From Bacillus sp. FJAT-26390 (lineage in GTDB: Bacteria; Bacillota; Bacilli; Paenibacillales; Paenibacillaceae): 64,000 nucleotides of DNA. The position numbers and the translations under genes were made by a program. The first letter of the stretch is position 1. Each line of letters begins with the position of its first letter. Below, piece by piece: positions 42,870-53,273 of the stretch. The notes beneath the pieces are model-generated. The model worked only from the letters and a program-made list of their open reading frames with translations, was not told the DNA's origin and searched no databases. The stretch is taken from assembly GCF_001682865.1 (NCBI RefSeq), contig NZ_MAQX01000022.1, positions 124,001 through 188,000 on the forward strand, written 5' to 3'.

Positions 42870-45626
42870 ATGGTGCGCATGCGAAAGTCCACAATGGGTA
42901 TTGCTCTGCTGCTAATGATAGCGATCGGCCTCGGCTTCTGGCTTTATCCGAATTCAAATCACTTTCAGACCCCTCCTTATACGACAGAAAAACCACTCAC
43001 CTATTTGTCGAAAACTTCCGCTGGCCCTGACGGGGACCTAATCGTTATTGGAGACTCTCGCCAAGAAATCGTGCGAATGAGCAGCGATGGCAAAATTAAA
43101 GAGCTTATCCGCCAAAATGCTGACGATGGCATCAGGCATGATTTTACCGATATCGCGGTTGCGGAGGACGGTACGATCTATGCGCTTGATACCGTCTTGG
43201 ACAGCTATGGGCTCTATGTGCAAGAGGAACGGATCATAAGCTATACGCTGGGCGATACGCGCGGCAAAGACCTTTTTACGTTCAAAGGAAGCGGCACGAA
43301 CAAGCGAGTAGGCCTCATCAAGGGTCTTCAGGTCGCAGGCAATGATGTTTATTTCTATATTAATGAAGATAACAAGGTACAGTTGAACCATTTGTCGGCA
43401 GCAGGCGGCAAGCCCGAGGTTACGCTGACGTTTGCTTTGCCGGAAGATCGTTATCTATCGGAAATTGTGGGCTACAAGCCGGACAATATCTATTATTCGA
43501 CGAAGCGCGGCGCTATTTTTCGGGTGAAGGCTGACGGGGCGAGCGAGATTTCTTATCCGCTGGACGGTATGGACCGCACCCGCAAAAACTTCCCGGAAGG
43601 GCTGCTGCTTCAAGATAACGGAAGATTATATTTTGTAGATCGTTTAGTTAATGCGGTTACGAGCATGAATGCGGTAGATTCCAGCGATTTGGTTACGGAA
43701 ATAGATGAAGCGACGCTGAGAAAAATCGCGCCGAACGCCGAGAGTCTGGATATTATGGACCTGACGATCGATAATGCGGGGCAGATGGATATCGTGCTGG
43801 ATGATCGCATTGTCAGCATAGCCGCGGCTAAGGGCCAAACCAATATGCTGACAAAACTAACCTATGAGCGCAGCTCCATCGTAAAGGGCTGGCTGATTTG
43901 GCTGTCTGCTGCCGTGCTGGCGATTATTCTTTTGCTGATGATGAGGCTATTTTACGTACATGTGCTCAATCGCAGAATTTCACTCTTTTTTAAACAAGTA
44001 TTCGCCATTGTTCCTATATTGATCATTGCAATGGTCCTGTTGTCCAACTTCATCTATGACAGCTTCTCCAGCAGGATGGAGGATGAGATGCAAAGGCAGC
44101 TTTCGCTGCTTGCGCGCAATGGCCAAAATATGATTAACGGCGACCAGTTGAATCGACTCACCTCGCCTAACGATTATATGAACAAAGACTATCAAACGAT
44201 CCGCAGCAAAATGAACTTCCTGTTCGAAAGCGAGGACGCTGCCAACCGCAAGGGCTTATACAGCACATTGTATAAATACGAGAACGGCGAAATCTTTATC
44301 ATGATGGATGATGATGACGGCGTTAATATGTATAAGCCGTTTCCAGTCAATGATCAGAATCGGCTAGTCGTTGAGAACGGCGAAGTTTTGACCGACCGTT
44401 GGGAGGATGCGACAGGCAAGTGGCTGTATGCAATCGGACCTATCTATGACTCCTCGGGCAAAATTGTCGGCGTATATGAAACGGGCCGCGATTTGAACGT
44501 TCTCTATCAATCCAATCAAACGATTTACAAAAGCGTCATGCGGAATATTGGGCTTATAAGCATGGTACTCCTTGTGCTGGTGCTGGCTGTTACCTATTAC
44601 CTGCTGTCTTCCCTTCGCAAGCTTCGCAAAAGCGTCATGGAGATGGCAAACGGCAACTGGGATGTGAGAGTCAATATCCGTTCGCAGGATGAAGTGGGCG
44701 ATTTGGGTGAGCAGTTTAACCGAATGGCGCTTCATATTCGCACTTATATTAAGGACATTACGTCGTTCAGCGAAGCCTCGCACCGTTTTGTACCGCAGCA
44801 AATTTTCAAATACTTAGGCAAAAAAGGCATTACGGACATCCATCTCGGCGATCAGGTTCAGCAAAATATGACGGTGATGGTCGCGAATATCCGCTCGTTC
44901 CACCAGCTTTCGAAGCAGCTTTCGCCGAAGCAAAATTTTGATTTCATGAATATGTTTCTTAAGCGCTTTAGCCCGTTTGTCCGCACGGAGGAAGGGCTGA
45001 TCAGCAAATATTTAGGAGCGGGCTTCATGGCGCTGTTCCCTGCCCGGAATGAGGATGCGCTGCGCGCGGCAGTCGCCATACGCAGAGAGCTTGTATCCTA
45101 TAATGAAAGCTTGAAGGCTTCCGGCTTCGCTGCCGTCGATCTTGGAATGGCGATCCATAAGGGACCGCTGATGCTTGGCATCGTGGGCGAGGAGCAGCGG
45201 ATGGAGGGCAACGTCATTTCGGATGATGTGAACATTACCGCTACCCTCGAGCGCATGTCGGATACGATGGGTGCTTCGATACTCGTTACCCGTACTTTTT
45301 TTGAGCAGCTTCGCTCTCCCGAGAAGTACCGCTTCCGTCAGCTTGGACGCGTCCGGATTGACGGCAAGGATGATCCGATTGAGCTAATCGACGTTTACGA
45401 GGGCGATTCGGATTCGGAGCGCGGCTTGAAGGATCGTACGAGGCTGATGTTCGAGAAGGGCATTATGCTGTGCCAAGAGGGGCGTTTCTTCGATGCGCGG
45501 GAAACGTTTATTGAGGTCATAAAAATCAATCGCTTCGACAAAGCGGCTAAGCTTTATTTCTACCTTTGCGATGAATATTACCAGAAGGGTTCGACAGAGG
45601 GCTGGAACGGAACGCTGGCCGTATAA
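42870..45626 (+). CDS. Membrane cyclase-homology-domain receptor with degenerate active site
   Basis: A roughly 918-residue protein (start uncertain; in-frame ATGs at 42837, 42870 and 42879, with weak ribosome binding sites). An N-terminal helix leads to a beta-propeller-like extracytoplasmic domain. Two close membrane helices, a second extracytoplasmic sensor region (Cache-like), another helix and a HAMP domain follow, and finally a class III adenylate/guanylate cyclase domain. In that domain the first metal Asp is Asn (ANI, 44886-44888). The second is Ala (GAGF in place of GDxx, 45018-45020). The transition-state Arg is Thr (N-x-x-x-T, 45243-45245). It should therefore lack cyclase activity and act as a nucleotide sensor or scaffold. 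Confidence 0.82.
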   Translation: MVRMRKSTMGIALLLMIAIGLGFWLYPNSNHFQTPPYTTEKPLTYLSKTSAGPDGDLIVIGDSRQEIVRMSSDGKIKELIRQNADDGIRHDFTDIAVAEDGTIYALDTVLDSYGLYVQEERIISYTLGDTRGKDLFTFKGSGTNKRVGLIKGLQVAGNDVYFYINEDNKVQLNHLSAAGGKPEVTLTFALPEDRYLSEIVGYKPDNIYYSTKRGAIFRVKADGASEISYPLDGMDRTRKNFPEGLLLQDNGRLYFVDRLVNAVTSMNAVDSSDLVTEIDEATLRKIAPNAESLDIMDLTIDNAGQMDIVLDDRIVSIAAAKGQTNMLTKLTYERSSIVKGWLIWLSAAVLAIILLLMMRLFYVHVLNRRISLFFKQVFAIVPILIIAMVLLSNFIYDSFSSRMEDEMQRQLSLLARNGQNMINGDQLNRLTSPNDYMNKDYQTIRSKMNFLFESEDAANRKGLYSTLYKYENGEIFIMMDDDDGVNMYKPFPVNDQNRLVVENGEVLTDRWEDATGKWLYAIGPIYDSSGKIVGVYETGRDLNVLYQSNQTIYKSVMRNIGLISMVLLVLVLAVTYYLLSSLRKLRKSVMEMANGNWDVRVNIRSQDEVGDLGEQFNRMALHIRTYIKDITSFSEASHRFVPQQIFKYLGKKGITDIHLGDQVQQNMTVMVANIRSFHQLSKQLSPKQNFDFMNMFLKRFSPFVRTEEGLISKYLGAGFMALFPARNEDALRAAVAIRRELVSYNESLKASGFAAVDLGMAIHKGPLMLGIVGEEQRMEGNVISDDVNITATLERMSDTMGASILVTRTFFEQLRSPEKYRFRQLGRVRIDGKDDPIELIDVYEGDSDSERGLKDRTRLMFEKGIMLCQEGRFFDARETFIEVIKINRFDKAAKLYFYLCDEYYQKGSTEGWNGTLAV

Positions 45627-45654
45627 CAATAGGAGCAAGGTGGAGGCGGGACGA

Positions 45655-46152
45655 ATGCTAGTGGGACAGTATCGGATTGAACGCATTTCTACAACCGAAG
45701 AAGCAGGGAGAATCGTCGATTTTTTGCTATCGGACCATTCCTTTGACGATACGCGCTACACGCCGGGGGAGCTGGTTCATTTTCGCGAGCTCCCCTACCG
45801 TGCTCTGAAAGAGGAAATTTTCTTCTGGTATGCCGAGGATGAGCTTGGCAACATCATTGGCATCAACTGCATTGCGGAAAATGAGCAGAAGACCGGCGGC
45901 TTCAGCTGGGATTATCTCGTTGTGCACCATCAATATCGCAAGGTAGGCTTGGCAGCGATGCTTATTGAGCAAATGTATGCTTTTTTAAAGACGATGAACG
46001 CTAGATATCTAGTAACCTATACGTGCGACTTGCCGGAGTATGACCGCATTCGACAACTGTTTGAGCGAAGCGGCTTTACGCTGGTTGGCAGATGCCCAGA
46101 TTATTATTACGAAGGGGAAGACCGGTTAATCTATCATCGAAAGCTGGTTTAA
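45655..46152 (+). CDS. GNAT family N-acetyltransferase
   Basis: A 165-residue GNAT protein. The fold is recognisable from IRDF-like strands, the acetyl-CoA motif region HHQYRKVGLAAMLIEQMYAF (motif A, R/Q-x-x-G-x-G/A related) and the C-terminal FERSGFTLVGRCPDYYYEGED segment common to amine or peptide acetylating members. The frame extends upstream into the previous gene, but the start at 45655 follows GGTGGAGGCGGG. The substrate is unknown. It lies between the cyclase-homology gene and the transporter/cNMP-binding gene, with gaps of 28 and 6 bases. Confidence 0.85.
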   Translation: MLVGQYRIERISTTEEAGRIVDFLLSDHSFDDTRYTPGELVHFRELPYRALKEEIFFWYAEDELGNIIGINCIAENEQKTGGFSWDYLVVHHQYRKVGLAAMLIEQMYAFLKTMNARYLVTYTCDLPEYDRIRQLFERSGFTLVGRCPDYYYEGEDRLIYHRKLV

Positions 46153-46158
46153 AGCGAA

Positions 46159-49100
46159 ATGAATATGGACAGATTTTTGCGTGCAATCGGTGCCCGTCCA
46201 GAGGATCAGCGAAAGCTGCTTATGATGGCGCCCGTTTTTTTTATTTGCGGAATATCCGAGATGCTAAATTATAACGGCTTCATGACGTTGTTCAATCAAC
46301 GCTTCGGAAGCGAGTACCTCCCTTACGTTTACGCGGCGGAGGCTTTTATTTTGCCGTTAGAAGCTTGGCTTTTGTCGTGGCTGGCTGCCAGACTTCCCAA
46401 GCCAAAGCTGATGCGAGTGTTATATGGCATCTTGCTCGGCATTGTTGTCGTTAACGGCTTGGTGCTGCTGGTGCTGCAAAGCTTTGGGCTTGAGCTGAGA
46501 TGGTATTATCCGGTTTTGTTCATTGCATCAAGCTTTGTCGTCAGGCAGCAGACGATTCTGCTGTGGAGCCTAGCGGTTGATCTATGCTCAACGCAGCAGG
46601 CGAAGCGACTGATGCCCGTGTTTGTTGGCTCGGCAACGCTTGGCGGTGTAGCGGCAGGTTTGCTTGCGCAGCTTATCAGCCTTGCTTTTGGGCCTGAGGT
46701 TGTATATGCGGCTGGCGGTTTGCTGCTTCTGGCGGCGCTGCCCAATTACCGTAAAGTCATTTCCCGTTATTTGGTTCCGTTATCGATCAAGCTCGAAGCA
46801 AATGCGCAGGAAGAGGAACAGGTTTCGACGGCTGCGGTGTTTAAGCATGCGCTGCGATCGCCCTTTCTGTTAACGGTCATCTTATTGATGACGCTTATGC
46901 CAGCGCTTTATTTTCTGATGGAATATCAATTTCTGAACGTGACCAAAATCTCATTCCCGAGCGAGCAAGCATTCAGCCGTTTTTTTGGGATGATTACGAT
47001 GGTGCTGTTCGTGCTCGCGTTTTTGCTGCAGACCGTATCGGGTAAGCTGATGGCGCGCCTTGGCGCAAGCCAAATGCTCACGGCGATATCGGGCGTATAT
47101 GTCATTTCGTTTGCCGGCGCGTTGATTTTTGTAGGCGGCTCGGCTGCGCTTCCGATCATTTCGGCCGGTTACATGCTGCTGTATTTGCTGCTTTATTATT
47201 CAGCGGAGCCTTCTTACCAGCTATTTTTCAAAACGCTTCCGCTTGCCCAGCGGGACAGCTACCGGTATGCGGCGCAGGGCATTGCGGCATCCGCGGGCAT
47301 TTTGATCGGCGCTGGCTTGCAGTTTTTGCATTCAGGCTTTGGCCTATCTTGGACGCTGCTATCTTTCGTTGGACTAGCCGGAGCGGCGCTGCTGTTCGTG
47401 CTCGCTTGGTTTGGCAGAAGGTTTTATATGCGCGAGCTCGTTAACAGCGTACAGACGCTTGGGGAAAATGATCTGGCGGAGCAGTTCGATGAATTCAGCC
47501 GCAATGATGCAGCCATCGATGAGGTGCGGAGAATGCTGAAGCTTCCGCAGGACTCAGCCAAAGAAATTGCTTTGCAAATTTTAGGCAGGCTGCAAAATCC
47601 GAATGACGTGACGGAATTGCTAGCGCTTATTGATGACCCTAATCCTCGCATTCGTGTGGCAGCCGTTCGCGCGATGAACCTAGAGAGTGCGGATTTGCAT
47701 GCAATGGTTAAAGTAGCCGCTTTTCTGGAGGACCCAGATGACGAGATGCGCGCCGAGGGCGTAAGGCAAATCGGCAGGATGAAGCATATGGAGCACCAAG
47801 CGTTCTTTTTCCTGCGGCAAAAGCTGCTCGATCGGCATCCAAGCGTCGTAGCCGAGGCGGTTAAAGCGATGTACTCCTTCAATAACGCGCCAAGCTATGA
47901 AGCGTGCGCGGAGGTGATCGACCGTATTCTGGACGAGGGCGGCGAATCGTCGGTCTATATATGCCGGGTAGTCGCAGAGCTAAAGCTCCATGCTTTCGTT
48001 CCGAAGATCGAGAGGCTTGTCGATGAAGCGCATCCCGCGGCAAGGGTAGCAGCTATTTCTTGTTTAGGGACGCTGCAAGTAACGTCGATTATTCCGAAGC
48101 TGCTAGAGCGCCTTCCGATGATGGATCAGGAGATGTTCCGCACGACGACGGAGAGCTTTATTCAAATGGGCAGCAGCGCGGTGAAGCCGCTGCTTGACTG
48201 CTTGCCGGATGCGCCGCCGAAGCGCTGGACATCAGCGGTCTCAGCATTATCTGCCCTGCTGCCAGATGAGCAGGTGCGGACGGGCCTGACGGATGAGGCG
48301 CTTAAGCGGCTCAGCGAGCTTGAGGCGGCTTCCGGTTATTCGTTATCGCTCAAGCAGCTAGGCAAGGCAGAGCTTTCGCATCTTGCGCTTATGCGCTGGC
48401 GGGAGGTTCGTTCCTTTATTTTTGCAGGCGTATGGGCGATATTAAGCAAGCTGGCCGATGAGCAGGTTGTGGATGCAATTAAACATGCGGCTGCCGATGA
48501 GGACGAAGAGATTCGCAGCAACGCATGGGAAGTGCTCGCCGAGGGAATGGGCGAGCGGCGGTTATCGCAGTTTCTGCTCACCGTACTGGAACGAGGCGAA
48601 GAAGGCAAGCCCGTTCAGTCGGACGAAGAAGCGCGTTCCATTTTGGAGGCGGCCGTAAAGGGAAGCGATGATTGGTGGCGGGAGATTGCCGCAGCCGCAT
48701 TAGTAGAGGAGGGGGAGCATATGGCAAGCGACGAGCAGATGATGAGCAGACTAAATAAGGTCGTTTTTCTAAGACAGGTTCCCTACTTTGCCGATTTGTC
48801 GCTGGAGGAGCTTGGATTGATCGCGAGCATTGCGGAGGAGCATACATGCCTGGATGGGGAAAACCTGCTGGAGCGGGGAGAGCCCAATCCAGCGATGTAC
48901 GTCATTGTTGACGGCAATATCGAGCTGACGAGCATCTCTGCCGCAGGCTGGGAAGGCACGATTGGCGTGCTTGGAACGGGCGATGTGTGCGGCGTAACTT
49001 CAGCGCTCGATAGCACGCCGTCTACCGTAACGGCGCAGTCCTTGCTCGGAGATGTACGGGTTTTGAAGCTGGTAGGCGATAACGTCTCCAGACTGATCCG

Positions 49101-49191
49101 CTTGTATCCCGAGATCGGGATCGGTCTGCTGCGGGCTTCGTTCGCACGCATCCGGCTGTTGGAAGAGATGATGATGCGGATTGATTCGTAA
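46159..49191 (+). CDS. Transporter-like / HEAT repeat / cyclic nucleotide-binding protein
   Basis: A 1010-residue membrane protein. Residues about 20-425 form about twelve hydrophobic helices resembling MFS or the ATP/ADP translocase (Npt/TLC) fold. Residues about 440-830 are HEAT-type helical repeats (LLALIDDPNPRIRVAAVRAM pattern). Residues about 860-1000 form a cyclic nucleotide-binding domain: VPYFADLSLEELGLIASIAE, ENLLERGEPNPAMYVIVDGN and VLGTGDVCGVTSALD. The phosphate-binding cassette is not canonical (no clear GE-A-L-x-x-x-R-A), so ligand binding is uncertain. Its operon partner is a catalytically dead cyclase homologue. A role in nucleotide-dependent transport or signalling is inference. 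Confidence 0.82.
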   Translation: MNMDRFLRAIGARPEDQRKLLMMAPVFFICGISEMLNYNGFMTLFNQRFGSEYLPYVYAAEAFILPLEAWLLSWLAARLPKPKLMRVLYGILLGIVVVNGLVLLVLQSFGLELRWYYPVLFIASSFVVRQQTILLWSLAVDLCSTQQAKRLMPVFVGSATLGGVAAGLLAQLISLAFGPEVVYAAGGLLLLAALPNYRKVISRYLVPLSIKLEANAQEEEQVSTAAVFKHALRSPFLLTVILLMTLMPALYFLMEYQFLNVTKISFPSEQAFSRFFGMITMVLFVLAFLLQTVSGKLMARLGASQMLTAISGVYVISFAGALIFVGGSAALPIISAGYMLLYLLLYYSAEPSYQLFFKTLPLAQRDSYRYAAQGIAASAGILIGAGLQFLHSGFGLSWTLLSFVGLAGAALLFVLAWFGRRFYMRELVNSVQTLGENDLAEQFDEFSRNDAAIDEVRRMLKLPQDSAKEIALQILGRLQNPNDVTELLALIDDPNPRIRVAAVRAMNLESADLHAMVKVAAFLEDPDDEMRAEGVRQIGRMKHMEHQAFFFLRQKLLDRHPSVVAEAVKAMYSFNNAPSYEACAEVIDRILDEGGESSVYICRVVAELKLHAFVPKIERLVDEAHPAARVAAISCLGTLQVTSIIPKLLERLPMMDQEMFRTTTESFIQMGSSAVKPLLDCLPDAPPKRWTSAVSALSALLPDEQVRTGLTDEALKRLSELEAASGYSLSLKQLGKAELSHLALMRWREVRSFIFAGVWAILSKLADEQVVDAIKHAAADEDEEIRSNAWEVLAEGMGERRLSQFLLTVLERGEEGKPVQSDEEARSILEAAVKGSDDWWREIAAAALVEEGEHMASDEQMMSRLNKVVFLRQVPYFADLSLEELGLIASIAEEHTCLDGENLLERGEPNPAMYVIVDGNIELTSISAAGWEGTIGVLGTGDVCGVTSALDSTPSTVTAQSLLGDVRVLKLVGDNVSRLIRLYPEIGIGLLRASFARIRLLEEMMMRIDS

Positions 49192-49209
49192 TAAAAGCAG
49201 GTTTTGCTG

Positions 49210-49238
49210 TTGCATCGCATCTGTTGATTGCATATAAT
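49210..49238 (+). promoter_or_regulatory. Sigma-A promoter of the pheST operon
   Basis: TTGCAT (49210-49215), 17-base spacer and TATAAT (49233-49238), directly upstream of the T-box leader. Confidence 0.7.
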
Positions 49239-49257
49239 ATAGATTAATGTTTCATAT

Positions 49258-49535
49258 CCGAAGTAAAGCGATGATGGAGACAAGTAAGCAGTGCTTTCGC
49301 ACAGGGAGAAGACGCCGTAGATTGAGAGCGTCTTTGTGAAATTAGGCTGCCGAACATTCACTCCGGAGCAGACACCTGAAACGCCGCCGCGGCATGCCGC
49401 ATGGCGCGAGTAGGGGAAGTCCGGTTCCCGCCGTTATGGGGCTAAGGGATTGCAATCCGCTACGGCTGGAGCGTAATCCGAATTAGGGTGGTACCACGGT
49501 TCTTTCGTCCCTTTAGGGAGAGAGGGCCTTTTTTT
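49258..49535 (+). promoter_or_regulatory. T-box leader (tRNA-Phe responsive) upstream of pheS
   Basis: The canonical T-box sequence AGGGTGGTACCACG lies at 49485-49498. Its TGGT bulge can pair with the ACCA end of uncharged tRNA-Phe. A terminator hairpin (49498-49528, GGTTCTTTCGTCCC against GGGAGAGAGGGCC with one bulge) and a T run follow and compete with the antiterminator. A TTC triplet at 49357-49359, followed by A and about 100 bases from the leader start, fits the specifier codon for phenylalanine. Uncharged tRNA-Phe would allow read-through into pheST. Confidence 0.92.
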
Positions 49536-49575
49536 GTGTCATGATTTAGGGATGATGATATGGAGGCGAAGAAGA

Positions 49576-50610
49576 ATGAAGGAAAGATTGGAAGGACTGC
49601 GCGGCGAAGCGCTGCAAGAGCTGCAGCATGTAGAAACCCCACAGCAGTTAAATGATTTGCGCGTCAAATATCTTGGCAAAAAAGGTGCTTTGACTGAAAT
49701 TTTGCGTGGAATGGGCGGTTTGAGCGCTGAAGAGCGTCCGGTAATCGGCCAGGTCGCGAATGACGTGCGAGCAGCGATTGAAACGGTAATTGACGAGAAG
49801 CAGGAGGCATTCCAGCAAGCGGAAACGAATAACCGTCTTTTGGCGGAGACGCTTGACGTTACGCTTCCAGGCAAGCAGCTTCCGACGGGCTCCGTGCATC
49901 CTTTGAACAAGGTTGCTCAAGAGATTGAGGACGTGTTTATCGGTCTAGGCTACACGATCGCCGAAGGTCCAGAGGTGGAAACGGATTATTATAACTTCGA
50001 AGCGCTTAATCTGCCCAAAAACCATCCAGCGCGCGACATGCAGGATTCATTCTACGTAACGGATGATATTCTCATGCGCACGCATACATCGCCGGTGCAA
50101 GTTCGGACGATGAAGGCGATGAACGGTCAAACGCCGGTTAAAGTAATTTGTCCAGGCAAGGTATACCGCCGCGATGATGACGATGCAACGCATTCGTTCC
50201 AGTTCAATCAGATCGAAGGCCTTGTCATCGGCAAAAACATTCGAATGAGCGATTTGAAAGGCACGCTGCTGCAATTCGTGCAGCAAATGTTCGGCGCGCA
50301 AGCGCAAATCAGGCTTCGCCCAAGCTTCTTTCCTTTCACGGAGCCAAGCGCAGAGGTTGACGTAACCTGCGTGCAATGCGGCGGCAATGGCTGCCGGATG
50401 TGCAAGCACACGGGCTGGCTTGAAATTCTTGGCTGCGGCATGATTCATCCGCGCGTTCTCGAAATGGGCGGCTATGATCCGGAAGAGGTAAGCGGCTTCG
50501 CCTTCGGTATGGGCGTTGAGCGTATCGCGTTGTTGAAATACGGCATTGACGATATTCGTCATTTCTATACGAACGATCTGCGTTTCTTAAGCCAATTCGC
50601 AAGAATGTAG
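49576..50610 (+). CDS. pheS: Phenylalanyl-tRNA synthetase alpha subunit
   Basis: A 344-residue class II aminoacyl-tRNA synthetase subunit, which with PheT charges tRNA-Phe. An N-terminal coiled coil (first 85 residues) binds tRNA. Catalytic motifs are [31 protein letters not shown] and motif 3 [19 protein letters not shown] four-cysteine loop [12 protein letters not shown] is present, as in other Bacillota PheS. The start at 49576 has GGAGG nine bases upstream; an earlier in-frame ATG at 49534 lies on the terminator T run and is excluded. Confidence 0.97.
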   Translation: MKERLEGLRGEALQELQHVETPQQLNDLRVKYLGKKGALTEILRGMGGLSAEERPVIGQVANDVRAAIETVIDEKQEAFQQAETNNRLLAETLDVTLPGKQLPTGSVHPLNKVAQEIEDVFIGLGYTIAEGPEVETDYYNFEALNLPKNHPARDMQDSFYVTDDILMRTHTSPVQVRTMKAMNGQTPVKVICPGKVYRRDDDDATHSFQFNQIEGLVIGKNIRMSDLKGTLLQFVQQMFGAQAQIRLRPSFFPFTEPSAEVDVTCVQCGGNGCRMCKHTGWLEILGCGMIHPRVLEMGGYDPEEVSGFAFGMGVERIALLKYGIDDIRHFYTNDLRFLSQFARM

Positions 50611-50634
50611 CAATGAGAGAAGGGAAGAAGAGAG

Positions 50635-53076
50635 ATGAATGTATCCTATAAATGGTTAAATGAATATATCGACCTGTCCGGATTCAGCGGTGAAGAGCTT
50701 GCTGAGAAAATGACGCGCGGCGGCATTGAAATCGACGTTGTCGAATCTCGCAACAAGGGCGTAACCGGCGTCGTAGTCGGTTATGTGAAGTCGAAGGAAA
50801 AACATCCGGATGCGGATAAGCTGAACGTTTGCAAGGTGGACGTTGGTACGGGCGAAGAGCTTCAAATCGTATGCGGCGCGAAAAATGTCGATGCAGGCCA
50901 GCTTGTTCCGGTTGCTGTTATTGGCGCTGTGCTGCCCGGCGATTTCAAAATTAAACGCGCGAAACTGCGCGGCGTTGAATCCCAAGGGATGATCTGCTCG
51001 GCGAAGGAGCTTGGCCTTAACGATAAGCTTCTTCCGAAGGAGCAGCAGGAGGGCATTCTGGTCCTTCCGGCAGCAACGAAGATTGGAGCGTCAATCGGCG
51101 ATGTGCTGGCTATTGACGACGAAGTGCTTGAGCTCGATCTGACGCCGAACCGCTCGGATTGCCTGAGCATGCTGGGCGTAGCCTATGAAATCGGGGCTTT
51201 GACTGGCCGCGAGGTGCGTTTGCCAAGCGCAGTCATTAATCACACAACTGAGCGCGCTGACAGCCTTGTGTCGGTCAGCATCAGTGCGCCGGAGCAATGC
51301 TCGCATTACTCGGCACGCTATATTAAAGGCGTAAAAATCGGCGTCTCCCCATTGTGGCTGCAAAACCGGCTGATCGCTGCCGGCGTTCGTCCGATCAACA
51401 ATGTCGTTGACGTTACAAACTTTGTTATGCTCGAATATGGACAGCCGCTGCATGCCTTTGACGCAGACCGCCTTCCGGGCGGACGCATTGATGTGCGCCT
51501 AGCGAAAGCAGGCGAAACGCTTGTAACCTTGGATGACCAAGAGCGCAAGCTTGAGCCGCATATGCTTGTCATTACGGATGGCAAGGAGCCGATCGCGCTT
51601 GCGGGTGTAATGGGCGGAGCAAGCACGGAGGTATCGGGCGAGACGGTTAACATTTTGCTCGAATCGGCTAAATTTGATGGCGGCACGGTAAGAAAAACGT
51701 CTCGTCAGCTTGGACTTCGTTCGGAATCAAGCATCCGCTTTGAGAAAGAAGTTGATCCGGCGAGAGTCATTCCTGCGCTTGACCGCGCTGCATCCCTTAT
51801 CGCTGAGCTTGCAGAAGGCTTAGTTGCGGAAGGTATCGTAGAAGTAACGGCGGGAGAAGCGAAGCCAGCCAAAGTGGCGGTTTCCTTGGACAAAATTAAC
51901 GGATACCTCGGTACGGAGCTTTCGAGACTAGAGGTTCAAACGATTTTTGGCCGGCTTCATTTCGAATATGAGCTGTCCGACAGCAACGTATTTACAGTAA
52001 ACGTACCGACCCGTCGCGGTGACATTACGCGCGCGGTTGATTTGATAGAGGAAGTCGCTCGCCTTCACGGCTACGATGAAATTCCGACAACGCTCATTCA
52101 TGGCGATGTTGTGCCGGGCTCCTTGACGAAGCCGCAAGCGATTCGCCGCGAGCTGCGCAAGCGCCTTTCGGATGCGGGCCTTCACGAGGTGGTTAGCTAC
52201 TCCTTCACAGGGCCTGAGCGCACGAAGCTATTCCCGGCGCTAGCTGAGCAAACGGTTCCGGTTCGCCTTGCGATGCCGATGAGCGAAGACCGCAGCGTGC
52301 TGCGCACGACGCTTGTCGCTCAGCTTCTGGAAACAGCGGCCTATAACCGCAACCGTAAAAATGAATCTGCATCACTATTTGAAATCGGCAGCGTATTCCA
52401 TACCGATGAAGAGCAGCTGACGCGCTTGCCGCATGAGAAGCATCGTTTTGCAGCACTCCTTACGGGCAACCGCTCGGAGGCGCAGTGGAACACGAAGGCA
52501 GCTCAAGTGGATTTCTACGATGCGAAGGGGATTTTGGAGACGATATTTGCGGTGCTTGGCTTAACGGCAAGCGTTACGTATGAAGCGGCTCAGCCTGAGC
52601 ATTTCCATCCGGGCAGAACGGCTGCCGTTCGCCTTCACACGCCGAAGGGCGATGAAGTGATCGGCTATGTCGGACAACTGCATCCTGCGCTTCAAATTGA
52701 ATCGGATCTAGCTGACACTTATGTGCTTGAGATCGGTCTTGATTTGATCTATGAGCTGGCTGATTCGGAGATCGAATACAAGGTGCTTCCTCGTTATCCG
52801 GCTATGCAGCGTGACATCGCGGTAGTCGTTGACCAAGAGGTTGCGGCTGCTAAGCTAACGGGCGTAGCGTGGGAGATTGCAGGAGAATTGCTCGAATCTG
52901 TCCGCGTCTTCGACGTATATACCGGAGAGAAGCTTGGAGCAGGCAAAAAGAGCGTTGCGCTGTCGCTAGTTTACCGTCACGGCGAGCGTACATTGACTGA
53001 TGAAGAGGTAACGGAGCTGCATGGGAAGGTTGTATTGCAATTAGAACAATCTTTTGCAGCGGAATTGCGTAAGTAG
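50635..53076 (+). CDS. pheT: Phenylalanyl-tRNA synthetase beta subunit
   Basis: An 813-residue PheT of normal length. The N-terminus YKWLNEYIDLSG is followed by an EMAP-like tRNA-binding domain (VVVGYVKSKEKHPDADKL). The B3/B4 editing region and B5 domain with QLGLRSESSIRFEKEVDP come next, then the synthetase-like core and a C-terminal anticodon-binding FDX-ACB domain (LPRYPAMQRDIAVVVDQEV). It is 24 bases downstream of pheS after a GGGAAGAAGAGAG site, in the T-box-controlled operon. A terminator follows. Confidence 0.98.
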   Translation: MNVSYKWLNEYIDLSGFSGEELAEKMTRGGIEIDVVESRNKGVTGVVVGYVKSKEKHPDADKLNVCKVDVGTGEELQIVCGAKNVDAGQLVPVAVIGAVLPGDFKIKRAKLRGVESQGMICSAKELGLNDKLLPKEQQEGILVLPAATKIGASIGDVLAIDDEVLELDLTPNRSDCLSMLGVAYEIGALTGREVRLPSAVINHTTERADSLVSVSISAPEQCSHYSARYIKGVKIGVSPLWLQNRLIAAGVRPINNVVDVTNFVMLEYGQPLHAFDADRLPGGRIDVRLAKAGETLVTLDDQERKLEPHMLVITDGKEPIALAGVMGGASTEVSGETVNILLESAKFDGGTVRKTSRQLGLRSESSIRFEKEVDPARVIPALDRAASLIAELAEGLVAEGIVEVTAGEAKPAKVAVSLDKINGYLGTELSRLEVQTIFGRLHFEYELSDSNVFTVNVPTRRGDITRAVDLIEEVARLHGYDEIPTTLIHGDVVPGSLTKPQAIRRELRKRLSDAGLHEVVSYSFTGPERTKLFPALAEQTVPVRLAMPMSEDRSVLRTTLVAQLLETAAYNRNRKNESASLFEIGSVFHTDEEQLTRLPHEKHRFAALLTGNRSEAQWNTKAAQVDFYDAKGILETIFAVLGLTASVTYEAAQPEHFHPGRTAAVRLHTPKGDEVIGYVGQLHPALQIESDLADTYVLEIGLDLIYELADSEIEYKVLPRYPAMQRDIAVVVDQEVAAAKLTGVAWEIAGELLESVRVFDVYTGEKLGAGKKSVALSLVYRHGERTLTDEEVTELHGKVVLQLEQSFAAELRK

Positions 53077-53089
53077 GCAGGAAACCTTC

Positions 53090-53137
53090 AAAGCCGCATC
53101 GAAATAGTTCCTAGTGAGCTATTGATGCGGCTTTTTT
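53090..53137 (+). terminator. Rho-independent terminator of pheST
   Basis: AAAGCCGCATC pairs with GATGCGGCTTT with an inner AATAG/CTATT stem, and six T follow. Confidence 0.88.
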
Positions 53138-53273
53138 CCTTGTAATACAAGGCATAATTGTTATTTCTTCGATGATTATGCTTGTATTTCAACGTGAAAC
53201 GAACTTTTGAAGCCAAAGGCTGCGGTCAGCCGTTTACGCTTGCTCTACTTGGACAATAGGAGGATTCGCCTTA

